From NCBI GenBank assembly GCA_002070115.1, contig MWCO01000004.1, positions 1 through 64,000 on the forward strand: a DNA stretch of 64,000 bases, given 5' to 3'. The position numbers and the translations under genes were made by a program. Below the pieces are notes generated by a model. It was given only the letters and a program-made list of their open reading frames with translations, did not search any database and was not told the origin of the DNA. Of this stretch, positions 8,723-17,695 are shown one piece after another (positions within the stretch are counted from its first letter, which is position 1; every line of letters starts with the position of its first letter). Origin of the DNA: Deltaproteobacteria bacterium ADurb.Bin207. Lineage in GTDB: Bacteria > Myxococcota_A > Polyangia > Polyangiales > Polyangiaceae.

Positions 8723-9142
8723 ATGCAGAGCCGTGGCGGTACGACATCGGAGGCGCTGTGGGTTGGTCTTCGTGAGTTGCGACGAACCTGGCCTGGAGGA
8801 GGCTGGAGTTGGGATGCTCGCCTTTCCTGCGTGGCTTGCTCTTTTGCCGTGGAGATCGTCGAGGAAGCCAAGGCAGCCGCACTCAAAGCCCTTCCGCATG
8901 CGTGGAACGAAAAGACACTGGTCAAAGCCCCATCTCATATTCGTCAACTGGCGGAAACGACGGGAGGAGTACGCGCCGATCAGTTGCTGTTGGCTCGTCA
9001 AAGCGTCGAAGGGTTGCTTACGTACGGTTTGTGGTGGCCTTGGCGTAATGAAGTGACCATTTCTTTTCGAATCGGAATGAGCGGAATCGCGTCTCCACGT
9101 GATGAGATGGAACTCATGGAGATGTTTGGCGCGTATTTGTGA
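8723..9142 (+). CDS. Hypothetical protein
   Basis: This 139-residue protein has no family I recognise. The sequence looks coding: it is a soluble protein with an Ala/Glu-rich helix (FAVEIVEEAKAAALKALPHAW), a later helix GVRADQLLLARQSVEGLLTYGLWWPW, a beta-like EVTISFRIGMSG and an acidic end. It lies between the MopE-repeat gene and the convergent Cys-rich lipoprotein, 23 bases from the latter's stop. Without homologues the role cannot be stated. Confidence 0.6.
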   Translation: MQSRGGTTSEALWVGLRELRRTWPGGGWSWDARLSCVACSFAVEIVEEAKAAALKALPHAWNEKTLVKAPSHIRQLAETTGGVRADQLLLARQSVEGLLTYGLWWPWRNEVTISFRIGMSGIASPRDEMELMEMFGAYL

Positions 9143-9165
9143 CGCATTCTTCGTGTGTTGAGCAA

Positions 9166-11307
9166 TTAGTAGCGCGTGAATTCGAGCTGGTAGGGCAAGC
9201 ACGAGGCAGCGGAATCCGACGAATACACCTCGATCAAAAATGAGGTTGAGATCGTGGAGTACGATCCTGTCACGGGCGTGGGATCGATGGTTCCCATATC
9301 TTGGCATGTTGCGGAATGCCCGAACTCCCAGGTTCGAATTCCGGTGGTGGAGTTGCCAGTGCCGCAAGCGTACCCGGAAGACGGCGGGCATGAAACGGAA
9401 TCATAGACCGCCATACGAAGCAGCCCGCTCTGATCCAACAATCGGATGCGCGGACGCTGGGTACAAGTCGAGACACTCATGTTGAGTGTCCCTCGAAACC
9501 AGTCACGATCACCCGCCGGCATGATGGAATAAGTAGGCGAAGTCCAAGTGGATAGGCCGATGGTGCCCAACAGTGTGGGTGTCGAACAGGAATCCGAAAC
9601 CGTATCGCTCAGGCATTCGCAGCCATTGGCAAATTGATGGTCTTCGTCGACATAGGAAGACTCACAGCTTTCTACCTCGCAAGTCGTGCCGTTACACGCG
9701 ACGGACGCGACGTTGGGAGGCATGGGAGAGCGGCAACTATTTCCGCAACTTCCGCAGGCATCGAGGTTGTTCAGCAAATGGGTTTCACAGCCATCCGTTT
9801 GTTTGTTTCCATTGCAGTCATCATAGCCAGTCGCACAGACGCCGTTGCAGATGCCCTGCGCGCAAGTGACGGAGATATTCTGAGAGGAACAGACGATCCC
9901 GCAACCACCACAATTCGCGGGGTCGCTCGAGGTATTGGCTTCGCAACCGTCGATGAGCTTGTCATTGTTGCAGTCCGCATATCCGTCATGGCAGCTTCCG
10001 GTACATTTTCCTGCTTCACAAGCGGGGTTAATGTTCTGGGTGCTGCATGCCCTTCCACAACCGGAGCAATGGGCGGGATCGGAGCGGGTATCGGTTTCGC
10101 AACCGTTTGCGGCGTTTCCATCGCAATTACCCCAACCCGAATCGCATAGGATATTGCAATCGCCCGCGACACATACTGCCGCGCCATGGACATCGGCACA
10201 TATTTTTCCGCAAGAGCCGCAGTTATTTTTGTTGGTTGCGAGGTTGGCTTCGCACCCGTTGTCGGCGATGCCATCGCAATCAGCCCAGCCCGCGTTGCAG
10301 GACTTGATCATGCATACGCCTCCCAAACAAGAGGTGACGGCATTGGGCAACGAGCAGGTGCATCCGCATTGGTTGGGAACGCCGCCTCCACCGCAGGTAT
10401 CCGGGGCATCGCAGGAACCACAATCGGCGCTACCACATCCGGTATCGACAGGGCCGCAGTTGGCGCCAAGTTGACCGCAGGTTTTAGGAGTACATCCACA
10501 CTGATTGGCGACACCAGATCCACCGCATTGGTCGGGAGGATCGCACTTTCCACAATCCAAGGCTTTGCTGCAACCATCCGAGGCATAGCCGCACGAGGCT
10601 CCGACTTGCGCGCAGGTTTTGGGAGTACACTCCCCGGTTCCGCAGACATTGGGGCCCGCTCCTCCACAGACTTGACCGCCTGCACAGTCACCGCAATTCA
10701 AGGTTCCGTTGCAGCCGTCGGGCACCACACCACAACTTGCTCCAAGCTGAGAGCAAGTTTTGGGAGTGCAACCGCATTCATTGGATTTTCCGCCTCCTCC
10801 ACAGGTTTGCGGTGCAGCGCAGGTCCCGCAATCGATGGCTGTCGCGCAACCATCTGAAATATATCCACATTGCGCGCCAAGCTGGACGCAAGACTTGGGA
10901 AAACAAGCGGAGGTCCCACAGCGATTCGGCCCACCCCCACCACAGACCTGGCCACTCATACACTCGCCACAATCAATTTTTCCTCCACAGCCATCCGGTG
11001 CCGAACCACACTCGGCTTCGAGTTGCGCGCACGTTTTGGGCACACATTCCGTGGGCCCGCCTTCCTCTACCCCCTCGTCGGCCACGTCCTTGGCCCCATC
11101 CTTGACCACATCACCAGCCGTGTCCGAAGAAGCGTCTTGCGGCTTGGCGTTGGATATGTTCTCGGCCTCCTCACCGTTGGCGCAACCGAGGGCGCTGAGC
11201 ATCAATAGGAGGAAAAACAGGGGACGGATCGGTCTTTTTACCTCCCTTGCACCGACAGATCCCACGAGTCTTCGACCGCTCACCCTTGGAAAGACGGAAG
11301 GCAGCAT
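9166..11307 (-). CDS. Large Cys-rich repeat lipoprotein
   Basis: The 713-residue product has a signal peptide (PLFFLLLMLSALGC) with lipobox SALGC, Cys42 being the lipidated residue, followed by an acidic Ala/Asp linker. Six repeats of about 40 residues follow, of the form C-x-PK-(T/S)-C-x-QLGA-x-CG-x4-DGC-x3-(L/I)DCG-x-C-x4-CGGGG, then about four repeats of a second kind with the pattern CxxGWxxCDGxxxNGCExxxxxxxxxCGxCGxxC. Both repeat types occur in numerous secreted myxobacterial proteins and are probably disulfide-stabilised adhesive or spacer modules; no enzymatic motif is seen. The C-terminal ~130 residues form a different domain (TGIRTWEFGHSATCQD, FLIEVYSSD). TATTCT lies 7 bases before ATG 11307, supporting that start. 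The gene follows the serine protease on the same strand. Confidence 0.85.
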   Translation of the reverse strand: MLPSVFPRVSGRRLVGSVGAREVKRPIRPLFFLLLMLSALGCANGEEAENISNAKPQDASSDTAGDVVKDGAKDVADEGVEEGGPTECVPKTCAQLEAECGSAPDGCGGKIDCGECMSGQVCGGGGPNRCGTSACFPKSCVQLGAQCGYISDGCATAIDCGTCAAPQTCGGGGKSNECGCTPKTCSQLGASCGVVPDGCNGTLNCGDCAGGQVCGGAGPNVCGTGECTPKTCAQVGASCGYASDGCSKALDCGKCDPPDQCGGSGVANQCGCTPKTCGQLGANCGPVDTGCGSADCGSCDAPDTCGGGGVPNQCGCTCSLPNAVTSCLGGVCMIKSCNAGWADCDGIADNGCEANLATNKNNCGSCGKICADVHGAAVCVAGDCNILCDSGWGNCDGNAANGCETDTRSDPAHCSGCGRACSTQNINPACEAGKCTGSCHDGYADCNNDKLIDGCEANTSSDPANCGGCGIVCSSQNISVTCAQGICNGVCATGYDDCNGNKQTDGCETHLLNNLDACGSCGNSCRSPMPPNVASVACNGTTCEVESCESSYVDEDHQFANGCECLSDTVSDSCSTPTLLGTIGLSTWTSPTYSIMPAGDRDWFRGTLNMSVSTCTQRPRIRLLDQSGLLRMAVYDSVSCPPSSGYACGTGNSTTGIRTWEFGHSATCQDMGTIDPTPVTGSYSTISTSFLIEVYSSDSAASCLPYQLEFTRY

Positions 11308-11314
11308 ACATCAA

Positions 11315-11320
11315 AGAATA
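11315..11320 (-). promoter_or_regulatory. Putative -10 box of a leaderless gene
   Basis: On the minus strand TATTCT stands 7 bases before the ATG of the Cys-rich lipoprotein, which has no Shine-Dalgarno sequence. It matches TATAAT at four of six positions. Confidence 0.3.
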
Positions 11321-11412
11321 CGGGAATCCCGACCACCGCTCAAGCGCAGGTCGCCACAGAACGTGAATTGGGACGGATTTCGAGCACCCCAGGGGGTCAA
11401 AACCAAACGCGT

Positions 11413-12948
11413 TTACGAACGTCTCCGTCGCCGAATCCAGCCGAAAACGCACGCTCCAAGCCATAGGAGCCCGGTCGAACGCAAAGCGCCTGACGGATGC
11501 TGAGCACATGCGCACCCCGGCTGAATGGCATCAGGGGGAATGAAGTCCGCATCGGTTTTCTGCTCTGATGTGTCAAGCTCCCCATCGGAGGAAGCTTCCG
11601 GGATCGTGGGCACGCTTTCGGACGACGTATCGGCAAATCCGTCGAGGGTTCCCCCTTCTTCTGGCTGTTGGACATCAGCCTTTTGGGCGTCTTCCACATC
11701 AGCAGAAGCATCAGCAGAAGCCTCATCGGGCACAGCGGCATCCGCGGGTATGGTGACCGGACCACAGGTCCCGATATTTCCGATCAGCGAAATGATGGGC
11801 GTACACGGCACCCCATCGGGACAGTCATCGTCGGAGCAACATATTTTTTCGCATCGAATCGAAGCACCACAAAAGTATCCGTACTGACAGAATCGCGAGG
11901 TTTGATCGCAGATTTTCCCTGAAGGCACCGTGTTGGGGCCGGGAAAGCATCCGAGCGTTCCCATCAGGGCATCGAAGCGACAAGCCTCACCAGCCGCCGT
12001 ATCACAACCTTCATTCGTGATGGGGTGACACACACTGTTGAGCGGCACGCAAGAAGGGTTGCCATCAAGCAGCGGAGCATCCGGTTCGGTGCCACCATCC
12101 CATCCTCCACCATTGAAACCGCCGTCGGTATTACCTCCCGATAGTGGGCCAGCCACGGTTTCGATCCAATCGACATAGGGAGAAACAAGCGTGTAGACGG
12201 TCGCATGACCACAAGGCGTCACGGCGTGTTCCCAGGCTCGAGATGTAGCTCCCACGAGCCAGAGGGTATTTTGATCGACGACATAAGCGGGGCCACCGCT
12301 ATCGCCGAAGCACGCATCCGGCTCACCCGAGCGTCCTCCAAGCAACTCCGTGGGAACGTGACGTATGTGAGGGGTTAGCCCTTTGTAAAGAACACCCGAT
12401 GCTTGGGACGCCGTGTTGTAGATGCCATAACCAGCGATGTGTAACGTCCGATTGGGATATAACACGGCATCCACTTGCGCGTTGGGAAGCACTGGAGCCA
12501 CGATTCCATTTTCGATCGGGTCTTGGAGAATCAACACGCCGATGTCATGCATCGGTCCAAGGCCATATGCATCCACAGGAGCGTTGGTGTTGTAGTGCGG
12601 GTGAGCGACAGCTTGTGTTACGATTCTTCGTTCCGAGGCGGGAGCTTGCTCGGGAACGGTGTGTCCATAAACCACACGCATACTCGATGGACTGCGTTTT
12701 TCGACGCAATGGGCCGCGGTAACCACGACGGATGGGGCTATCAGCGTACCTGAGCAGAAGGGGTCACCGCTTACGTTTGTGACGGCTACGGTAGAGGGAT
12801 AATCGGAAGGTTGCGCGGGGACTCCCCCTACGACCGGTTGCGTCAGCGAATCGGCTTCGGCGTTCGAGTCGGGAGTCGAACAATGAAATAAGGCCCCGAA
12901 AGAAAAGAGGATCGGGAGCGAACCAGTGAATGTGCGGAGATGATTCAT
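11413..12948 (-). CDS. Trypsin-like serine protease with MYXO-CTERM-like anchor
   Basis: This 511-residue secreted S1-family protease begins with a signal peptide, then the activation-type motif VVGGVPAQPSDYPSTVAV. The catalytic triad is His80 (VTAAHC), Asp135 (HDIGVL) and Ser217 (GDSGGP), all present, so it should be active. After the protease domain (to about residue 270) there is a Cys-rich module (CVPLNSVCHP, CCSDDDCPDG) and a long acidic Ala/Asp/Ser linker. The end, with QPGCACAQHP, a hydrophobic helix (STGLLWLGACVFGW) and IRRRRRS, matches the MYXO-CTERM sorting signal processed by myxosortase. The signal region also contains a Cys (ALFHC, Cys23) resembling a poor lipobox. The start lies 3 bases after the stop of the PIG-L deacetylase, suggesting translational coupling. 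Confidence 0.9.
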   Translation of the reverse strand: MNHLRTFTGSLPILFSFGALFHCSTPDSNAEADSLTQPVVGGVPAQPSDYPSTVAVTNVSGDPFCSGTLIAPSVVVTAAHCVEKRSPSSMRVVYGHTVPEQAPASERRIVTQAVAHPHYNTNAPVDAYGLGPMHDIGVLILQDPIENGIVAPVLPNAQVDAVLYPNRTLHIAGYGIYNTASQASGVLYKGLTPHIRHVPTELLGGRSGEPDACFGDSGGPAYVVDQNTLWLVGATSRAWEHAVTPCGHATVYTLVSPYVDWIETVAGPLSGGNTDGGFNGGGWDGGTEPDAPLLDGNPSCVPLNSVCHPITNEGCDTAAGEACRFDALMGTLGCFPGPNTVPSGKICDQTSRFCQYGYFCGASIRCEKICCSDDDCPDGVPCTPIISLIGNIGTCGPVTIPADAAVPDEASADASADVEDAQKADVQQPEEGGTLDGFADTSSESVPTIPEASSDGELDTSEQKTDADFIPPDAIQPGCACAQHPSGALRSTGLLWLGACVFGWIRRRRRS

Positions 12949-12951
12949 ACG

Positions 12952-13815
12952 TTATCCCAGCTTCCAAGATCGCTCCACGTAGGAGCCAAGGAATCCAAGT
13001 TGTTTTGCATACTCGACAGCAGCCCATTGGACATACAAGGGCGACCCGATGAATCCACAGGAAGTGGAAGGCAACGAGTCCAACGCGACCAGCCAATCTG
13101 ATAACAGGTCCAAAGGCCACGAGGAGCAAATACCGTGTATGGTAGCCATCGGGGATTGTGTTCCTCGAGCGAAGACTTCGAGCCAGTGAACCACGATCGG
13201 ACTAGGATCGCCAGGACGAACCTGCAGCCTCGTGGCGGGATGTCCGAAATAGGATTGGAAAAAACGCTCACAACGAACCGTCATCGGTAGGCTTTCGAAT
13301 TCGTGAGACGCCATGTTTAGATGCGCGAGACGCAGCCATATCGCCTCTTGGACATAGACGGCAGGACGCTCTTCGAAAAACGAAAAGGATATTCGAGGAT
13401 ACTTATCGATGAGGTCCATGGCTATTTGATGCGAGATCCTATGGTCGACATGCTGATCGACACCGAGGGGAGCCAAGACTTCGGAAGGAGTGAGTTCATC
13501 GATCAAAGCATGGAACCACGCCATCACGTGCCCGACGGTATCCAGGTCCATGGGCTGGCATAGTTGTTTGGAGTAGGAATTGAATAGCGCACCGCGAGCT
13601 GCGGCATGGGCGAAGCCTCCCGAACGAACAAGTGCGCCCAGAGTTGCCATGGCGGATTCCGCGCAATGCATTTCTTTGTTGCCATGGCCTCGCTCACTGA
13701 ACGGCACAGCAACCACGGGAATACAACCGTTTCGCGAGCGTTCTAGGATCCAACCGGGACAGGAAAGCAGCGCGTCATCAAGGTGAGGAGAGAGCACAAC
13801 GGCACAACGGTTCAT
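12952..13815 (-). CDS. PIG-L/LmbE-family deacetylase
   Basis: The product belongs to the PIG-L/LmbE family of zinc-dependent N-deacetylases, which act on GlcNAc-containing lipids, glycosides or thiols. The zinc motif SPHLDDALLS supplies His11, Asp13 and Asp14, and HVDHR supplies His122 and His125 (counting from MNRCAVV). The C-terminal part (LQVRPGDPSPIVVHWLE and beyond) is unassigned. From ATG 13815 the protein is 287 residues; the frame is open to 13968, adding a basic 51-residue segment with no better start signal. No signal peptide is seen, so the enzyme is probably cytoplasmic. The downstream protease gene starts 3 bases after this stop, which suggests a shared message although the functions are not obviously linked. 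Confidence 0.8.
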   Translation of the reverse strand: MNRCAVVLSPHLDDALLSCPGWILERSRNGCIPVVAVPFSERGHGNKEMHCAESAMATLGALVRSGGFAHAAARGALFNSYSKQLCQPMDLDTVGHVMAWFHALIDELTPSEVLAPLGVDQHVDHRISHQIAMDLIDKYPRISFSFFEERPAVYVQEAIWLRLAHLNMASHEFESLPMTVRCERFFQSYFGHPATRLQVRPGDPSPIVVHWLEVFARGTQSPMATIHGICSSWPLDLLSDWLVALDSLPSTSCGFIGSPLYVQWAAVEYAKQLGFLGSYVERSWKLG

Positions 13816-14074
13816 GCTCGGACCTGCTTCCGTCCTATCACGAAAGAAGCGGCGAATCCGATGTCGCAGCGCTCGCAAAGCGTCGCTTTGTCTCCCCATC
13901 CACGCGGGAGCCCAACCCACCGGATCATGAAAGGAGCAAAGCGGTCCATGGTATTTGCTTGCCCTCACGGTGGATGAATGTCCAGAGCCAAGGGACAGTT
14001 ATCTCTTCCTCTTGCGAGCCGTTGGGCTACGATCGGGCGACAGTACCGACGGCATATGGGTTTACCTACGGCAG

Positions 14075-16132
14075 ATGGCGAAAAAGGCGTTGATCATTGA
14101 TGTCGAGCCAACCCTCACGGACTTGTTAGGTCTGTTTTTGAGGCGCTATGGTTTCGAAGTGATCGCGACCCATGATGGGCTGGTCGGATTCGAGCGCATC
14201 ACGGTAGAGAAGCCAGATTTGGTGGTGATGGATGTGCTGCTTCCACGGATTCGGGGCCACGAGTTGTGCTGGCGAATGAAGCAAGATCCGTCTCTTGCCA
14301 CGATCCCAGTCATCGTCATGAGTTCCATCTACGAAGGCTATGCCTATATGGATCAGGCGCAAAAAGCGGGAGCGGATGCGTTTATGCTCAAGCCCATCGA
14401 GCCGCGAGCGTTCGTCGAAAAAGTCGCCAAGCTTGTCGGTCCTTTGCCTCGTCCGACACAACACGACAAACCATTACACCATCAACTATGGGATATTCGT
14501 CAGCGATACGAAAAAGAACTTCCTCACAAAATCGCGCAAATCGAAGCCGGTTATCGAAAAGCCGTGGGAGACGCCAATCGCCGACTTCTCGCCGAAGTGC
14601 ATATGGCAACCCATAGCGTGGTGGGCACGGCCGGGTCTCTTGGGCTTCATGATTACACAGCCCTTGCCAAGCCTTTTGAACTGCACGTGGTTCGCGCCAT
14701 GGGAGCGGATGGGCCTTTCACGCAAGAAGAAGAACGAGAAGGCATCGAACTGCTTTACGCCTTACGTGCCCTGTTCTCTGGCGAAGTCCAACATGTCAGC
14801 CAAGCTCCTGCCCCCGCACCGGCTCCCAAGATCGACGTTTCTTCCGCTCCACCCCCTTCTTCGTCCTTGATCACCCCCCGAGCCAAAACCGTCGCCGTGA
14901 TCGAACACGATGCAGAACTCGCACAAAACCTCCATCGTGTTCTCAGCCAATTTGGTTACGCGCCACGTGTTTTTCCCATGACCATAGACGCTATTCCTAT
15001 GGTGGCCAACGAGGATGTCAAAGCGCTGGTCGTCGATATGAGCATGCCGATTCGACGTGGAGGCGGCGTTGAATTCGTTACCGAGCTTCGAAACGCAACA
15101 AATCGGGTTCCTCCTGTCGTCTTTCTCGCTCCCAAGGAAGATTGGGACACACGTGCCCGGGCTGTTCGTGCGGGAGGTGACGCATTCATCGTCAAACCCG
15201 TGGACACCGATCGCCTCATCGATGCCCTTGGCGGCTTGACCACGTGCAACGACGCGGGACCCAACCGTGCATTGATTATCGCGGATGTTGCGCGGACAGC
15301 AGACCATCTTGCGCATGTGTTGCGCACGGAAGGCATGCTGGCTCAAGGCATCACGAATCCATCCCATACGCTATGCGCCATTGCAGCGCTCCTTCCCGAT
15401 GTGATCGTGGTCGATATTCGCGGCGATCAACAAGCGGCGGTCGAAATGGTTCAAGTGCTTCGTCAGCACCATCATTACTCGCACATTCCCTTCGTGATGC
15501 TTTCGTTGGCCCCCGCATTTCAAGCGCAGGTTCGCCTGGTCGGTTGGGGGCCGGATGATTTCGTCGATCGCGCAAAAGGTTCGGAATACGTTGCCGCCGT
15601 CGTACAGGCTCGATCGCGTCGAGCACGCCTGCTTCAAGCGTTCACGCTTCGAGATGCGCTGACGGGATTGCCGAGCCATCTGCGAATGATGGAGGAACTT
15701 CGTCGCAGCGTGGTGCAAGCGTCTCGGGAGCGGCAAGAGCTTTGTTATGCTTATGCGGATCTGGATTTCACGGGCAAGATCAATGACGAGTATGGAATCG
15801 CGGCTGGTGATCAGATGATCCGTGACTTTGGAGCGTTGCTTCGGGAACGGCTGCGAAGAACGGATATCGTGGGGCGCCTTGGCAGCGATGGTTTTGGGAT
15901 ATTGCTTCCCAACACAAAAGCGTGGGCAGCGGCACGAGTTCTCGATGAGATCCGAATGGCTTTTGGAGCGCGGCATTTTCGCGGCACCACGGGTTTCATT
16001 CCTTCGGTAAGCGTAGGCGTGGCGGAGTATCCGCGATGTGAAGACGCGGGTTCTTTGCACAGCGCGGTGGAACGAGCGCTGTTTGCGGCCAAGGAATCAG
16101 GGAGGAATCGGGTCGAGATAGGAACCTGCTGA
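14075..16132 (+). CDS. Multi-receiver signalling protein REC-HPt-REC-REC-GGDEF with degenerate GGDEF
   Basis: The 685-residue protein begins MAKKALIIDVEPTL. Receiver 1 (1-120) has Asp53 (VVMDVLL) and Lys106 (LKPIEP). A helical phosphotransfer domain follows with His180 in ATHSVVGTAGSLGL. A Pro/Ala linker leads to receiver 2 (270-385; Asp321, Lys374 in VKPVD). A third receiver-like domain (398-510) keeps Asp447 in VVDIR but the usual KP is not clear. The diguanylate cyclase-like domain (525-680) has ALTGLPSHLRMMEEL and NDEYGIAAGD, but the signature is GSDGF (603-607) instead of GGDEF: the catalytic acidic residue is Gly. It is therefore probably not a cyclase, and may bind GTP or act as a regulatory module. 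It may relay phosphate between its receivers. The start is uncertain; the frame is open 40 codons upstream. Confidence 0.87.
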   Translation: MAKKALIIDVEPTLTDLLGLFLRRYGFEVIATHDGLVGFERITVEKPDLVVMDVLLPRIRGHELCWRMKQDPSLATIPVIVMSSIYEGYAYMDQAQKAGADAFMLKPIEPRAFVEKVAKLVGPLPRPTQHDKPLHHQLWDIRQRYEKELPHKIAQIEAGYRKAVGDANRRLLAEVHMATHSVVGTAGSLGLHDYTALAKPFELHVVRAMGADGPFTQEEEREGIELLYALRALFSGEVQHVSQAPAPAPAPKIDVSSAPPPSSSLITPRAKTVAVIEHDAELAQNLHRVLSQFGYAPRVFPMTIDAIPMVANEDVKALVVDMSMPIRRGGGVEFVTELRNATNRVPPVVFLAPKEDWDTRARAVRAGGDAFIVKPVDTDRLIDALGGLTTCNDAGPNRALIIADVARTADHLAHVLRTEGMLAQGITNPSHTLCAIAALLPDVIVVDIRGDQQAAVEMVQVLRQHHHYSHIPFVMLSLAPAFQAQVRLVGWGPDDFVDRAKGSEYVAAVVQARSRRARLLQAFTLRDALTGLPSHLRMMEELRRSVVQASRERQELCYAYADLDFTGKINDEYGIAAGDQMIRDFGALLRERLRRTDIVGRLGSDGFGILLPNTKAWAAARVLDEIRMAFGARHFRGTTGFIPSVSVGVAEYPRCEDAGSLHSAVERALFAAKESGRNRVEIGTC

Positions 16133-16167
16133 CGGAAGCTTGGCAGGCGCAATGGGGTCGATAACGC

Positions 16168-17286
16168 TTACTTGAGCAGGGCCAAAAATGCGCCCGCGGC
16201 GACGGCTGTTCCAATGACTCCCGCCACGTTAGGCCCCATGGCATGCATGAGCAAGTAGTTGTTGGGGTCTTCCTCTTGAGCCACGTTATGAGCCACACGG
16301 GCAGCCATGGGGACTGCGGATACACCCGCAGCGCCGATCAATGGATTGAGAGGACGACCTGGCAACCGGCTCATCAACTTTCCGACCAACACCCCTCCCG
16401 CCGTGGAGATGGCGAAAGCAACACATCCGAGCCCAAGAATCATCAACGTGCGCACTTCCAAAAAGCTCTCGCCACTCATCGTCATACCCACGCAAAGGCC
16501 AAGCAAGATCGTGATCAGATCGATGAGTTCGTTTTGTGCTGCGCGGGACAAGCGTTCCGTCACCCCACATTCTCGCAATAGATTGCCGAACATCAGCACT
16601 CCGATGAGCGCCGTCGAAGGCGGCACGAGCAAAGCACAAACGACGGTAACCACGATCGGAAACGAAATCCTTAGCCATTGGGGCGCGGAGGCTGAGTCTT
16701 CCATCCGAATCGCACGCTCTTTTTTTGTCGTGAGAGCACGCATGATGGGTGGCTGAATCACGGGGACCAATGCCATGTAGCTATAGGCGGATACGGCAAT
16801 GGGTCCCATCAAGTGCGGAGCCAGTTTGGCCGAAAGATAGATCGATGTGGGACCATCGGCACCACCGATGATTCCCACGGCTGCGGCCTCGGGGCCGGTG
16901 AATCCCAGCATGCGAGCACCAATGAACGTGGCCACGACCCCAAACTGGGCGGCCCCTCCTAGCAATAGTGTTTTCGGATTTTGCAACAAAGGCCCGAAGT
17001 CCGTGAGCGCACCAAGACCTAGAAATATCAGCGGAGGAAAGATCTCGAGACGAATGCCGTAGCTGAGATAATAAAACAGACCGCCTACTTCTTCTCCGTG
17101 GGGAGGTGTCATCAACCCATTGACGGGAAGATTGACCATCATCGCTCCGAAGCCGATCGGCACGAGGAGCAACGGTTCGAATTTTCGGACGATAGCCAGC
17201 CACAGCAACACCGCGGCGACGGCGAGCATGCACGCGCCTCGCCATGTCAGATGAGCGAACCCCGTGCTTTGGAGCAACTCCCACAC
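16168..17286 (-). CDS. Sodium-translocating decarboxylase beta subunit (OadB/GcdB/MmdB family)
   Basis: This 372-residue polytopic membrane protein is the sodium-channel/decarboxylation subunit of the biotin-dependent Na+ pumps. It takes carboxybiotin from the carrier protein, releases CO2 and moves Na+ out. Family signatures seen are FPPLIFLGLGALTDFGPLL, VGIIGGADGPTSIY (with the functional Asp), GVLMFGNLLRECGVTERL and HAMGPNVAGVIGTAVAAG at the end; about ten hydrophobic segments are visible. The start is GTG 17286, one base after the TGA of the carrier gene, with GGAGG about 8 bases upstream. It is the last gene of the four-gene operon and ends 35 bases from the convergent receiver gene. Confidence 0.95.
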   Translation of the reverse strand: MWELLQSTGFAHLTWRGACMLAVAAVLLWLAIVRKFEPLLLVPIGFGAMMVNLPVNGLMTPPHGEEVGGLFYYLSYGIRLEIFPPLIFLGLGALTDFGPLLQNPKTLLLGGAAQFGVVATFIGARMLGFTGPEAAAVGIIGGADGPTSIYLSAKLAPHLMGPIAVSAYSYMALVPVIQPPIMRALTTKKERAIRMEDSASAPQWLRISFPIVVTVVCALLVPPSTALIGVLMFGNLLRECGVTERLSRAAQNELIDLITILLGLCVGMTMSGESFLEVRTLMILGLGCVAFAISTAGGVLVGKLMSRLPGRPLNPLIGAAGVSAVPMAARVAHNVAQEEDPNNYLLMHAMGPNVAGVIGTAVAAGAFLALLK

Positions 17287-17287
17287 G

Positions 17288-17695
17288 TCATGCCTCCTCT
17301 TCGTACTCGAACAGGAGCTGACCCACACGGACGGCATCACCTGGATTAACCGCTACTTTGGCGATGGTCCCCGATCGCGGCGCATAGATGTACGTATCCA
17401 TTTTCATGGCGTCCATCAAAAGCGCGGGGGCCTTGGCTTCGATATGTCCCCCCACCTGAACGAATATTTTTTGGATCGTTCCAGCGATGGGTGCCGTCAC
17501 TGCATCGAGGCTTTGGGCACTCGCACTCGTCGAGCGAGCCACAGGGCTCGACGGCATAGCCGGCCTCGGCCCTTCGGTGGCTTTCGGAGCCGTTTTCGGA
17601 GCACCGTTGGTGGCAACTGGCGCATCGTCGTCCGACACCACCTCCACCGTCACATCATATACCTTGTCATTGACTCGAATTCGCAGCGTTTTCAT
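17288..17695 (-). CDS. Biotin carboxyl carrier subunit of a Na+-pumping decarboxylase
   Basis: The product is a 135-residue biotin carrier. The N-terminal MKTLRIRVNDKVYDVTVEVV is a small beta domain, followed by an Ala/Pro/Thr linker (about residues 45-70), and the C-terminal biotinyl-lipoyl domain holds the target lysine in MDAMKMDT (Lys near 103). It carries carboxyl groups between the carboxyltransferase and the beta subunit. The ATG overlaps the stop of the upstream gamma-type gene by 4 bases (ATGA), and the stop is 1 base before the beta-subunit start, so translation is tightly coupled. MmdC is the closest named equivalent, but substrate identity is inferred from the operon. Confidence 0.93.
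   Translation of the reverse strand: MKTLRIRVNDKVYDVTVEVVSDDDAPVATNGAPKTAPKATEGPRPAMPSSPVARSTSASAQSLDAVTAPIAGTIQKIFVQVGGHIEAKAPALLMDAMKMDTYIYAPRSGTIAKVAVNPGDAVRVGQLLFEYEEEA

Noticed and set aside
9330-9345. GGTTCGAATTCC, resembling a tRNA T-arm
   Set aside because: It lies inside the Cys-repeat coding sequence and no acceptor, D or anticodon arms pair around it. No other tRNA-like sequence was found in the window.
9771-10857. Several long frames on the plus strand opposite the Cys-repeat lipoprotein
   Set aside because: They result from the repeated codon pattern of the minus-strand gene; the translated proteins are low-complexity without domains.
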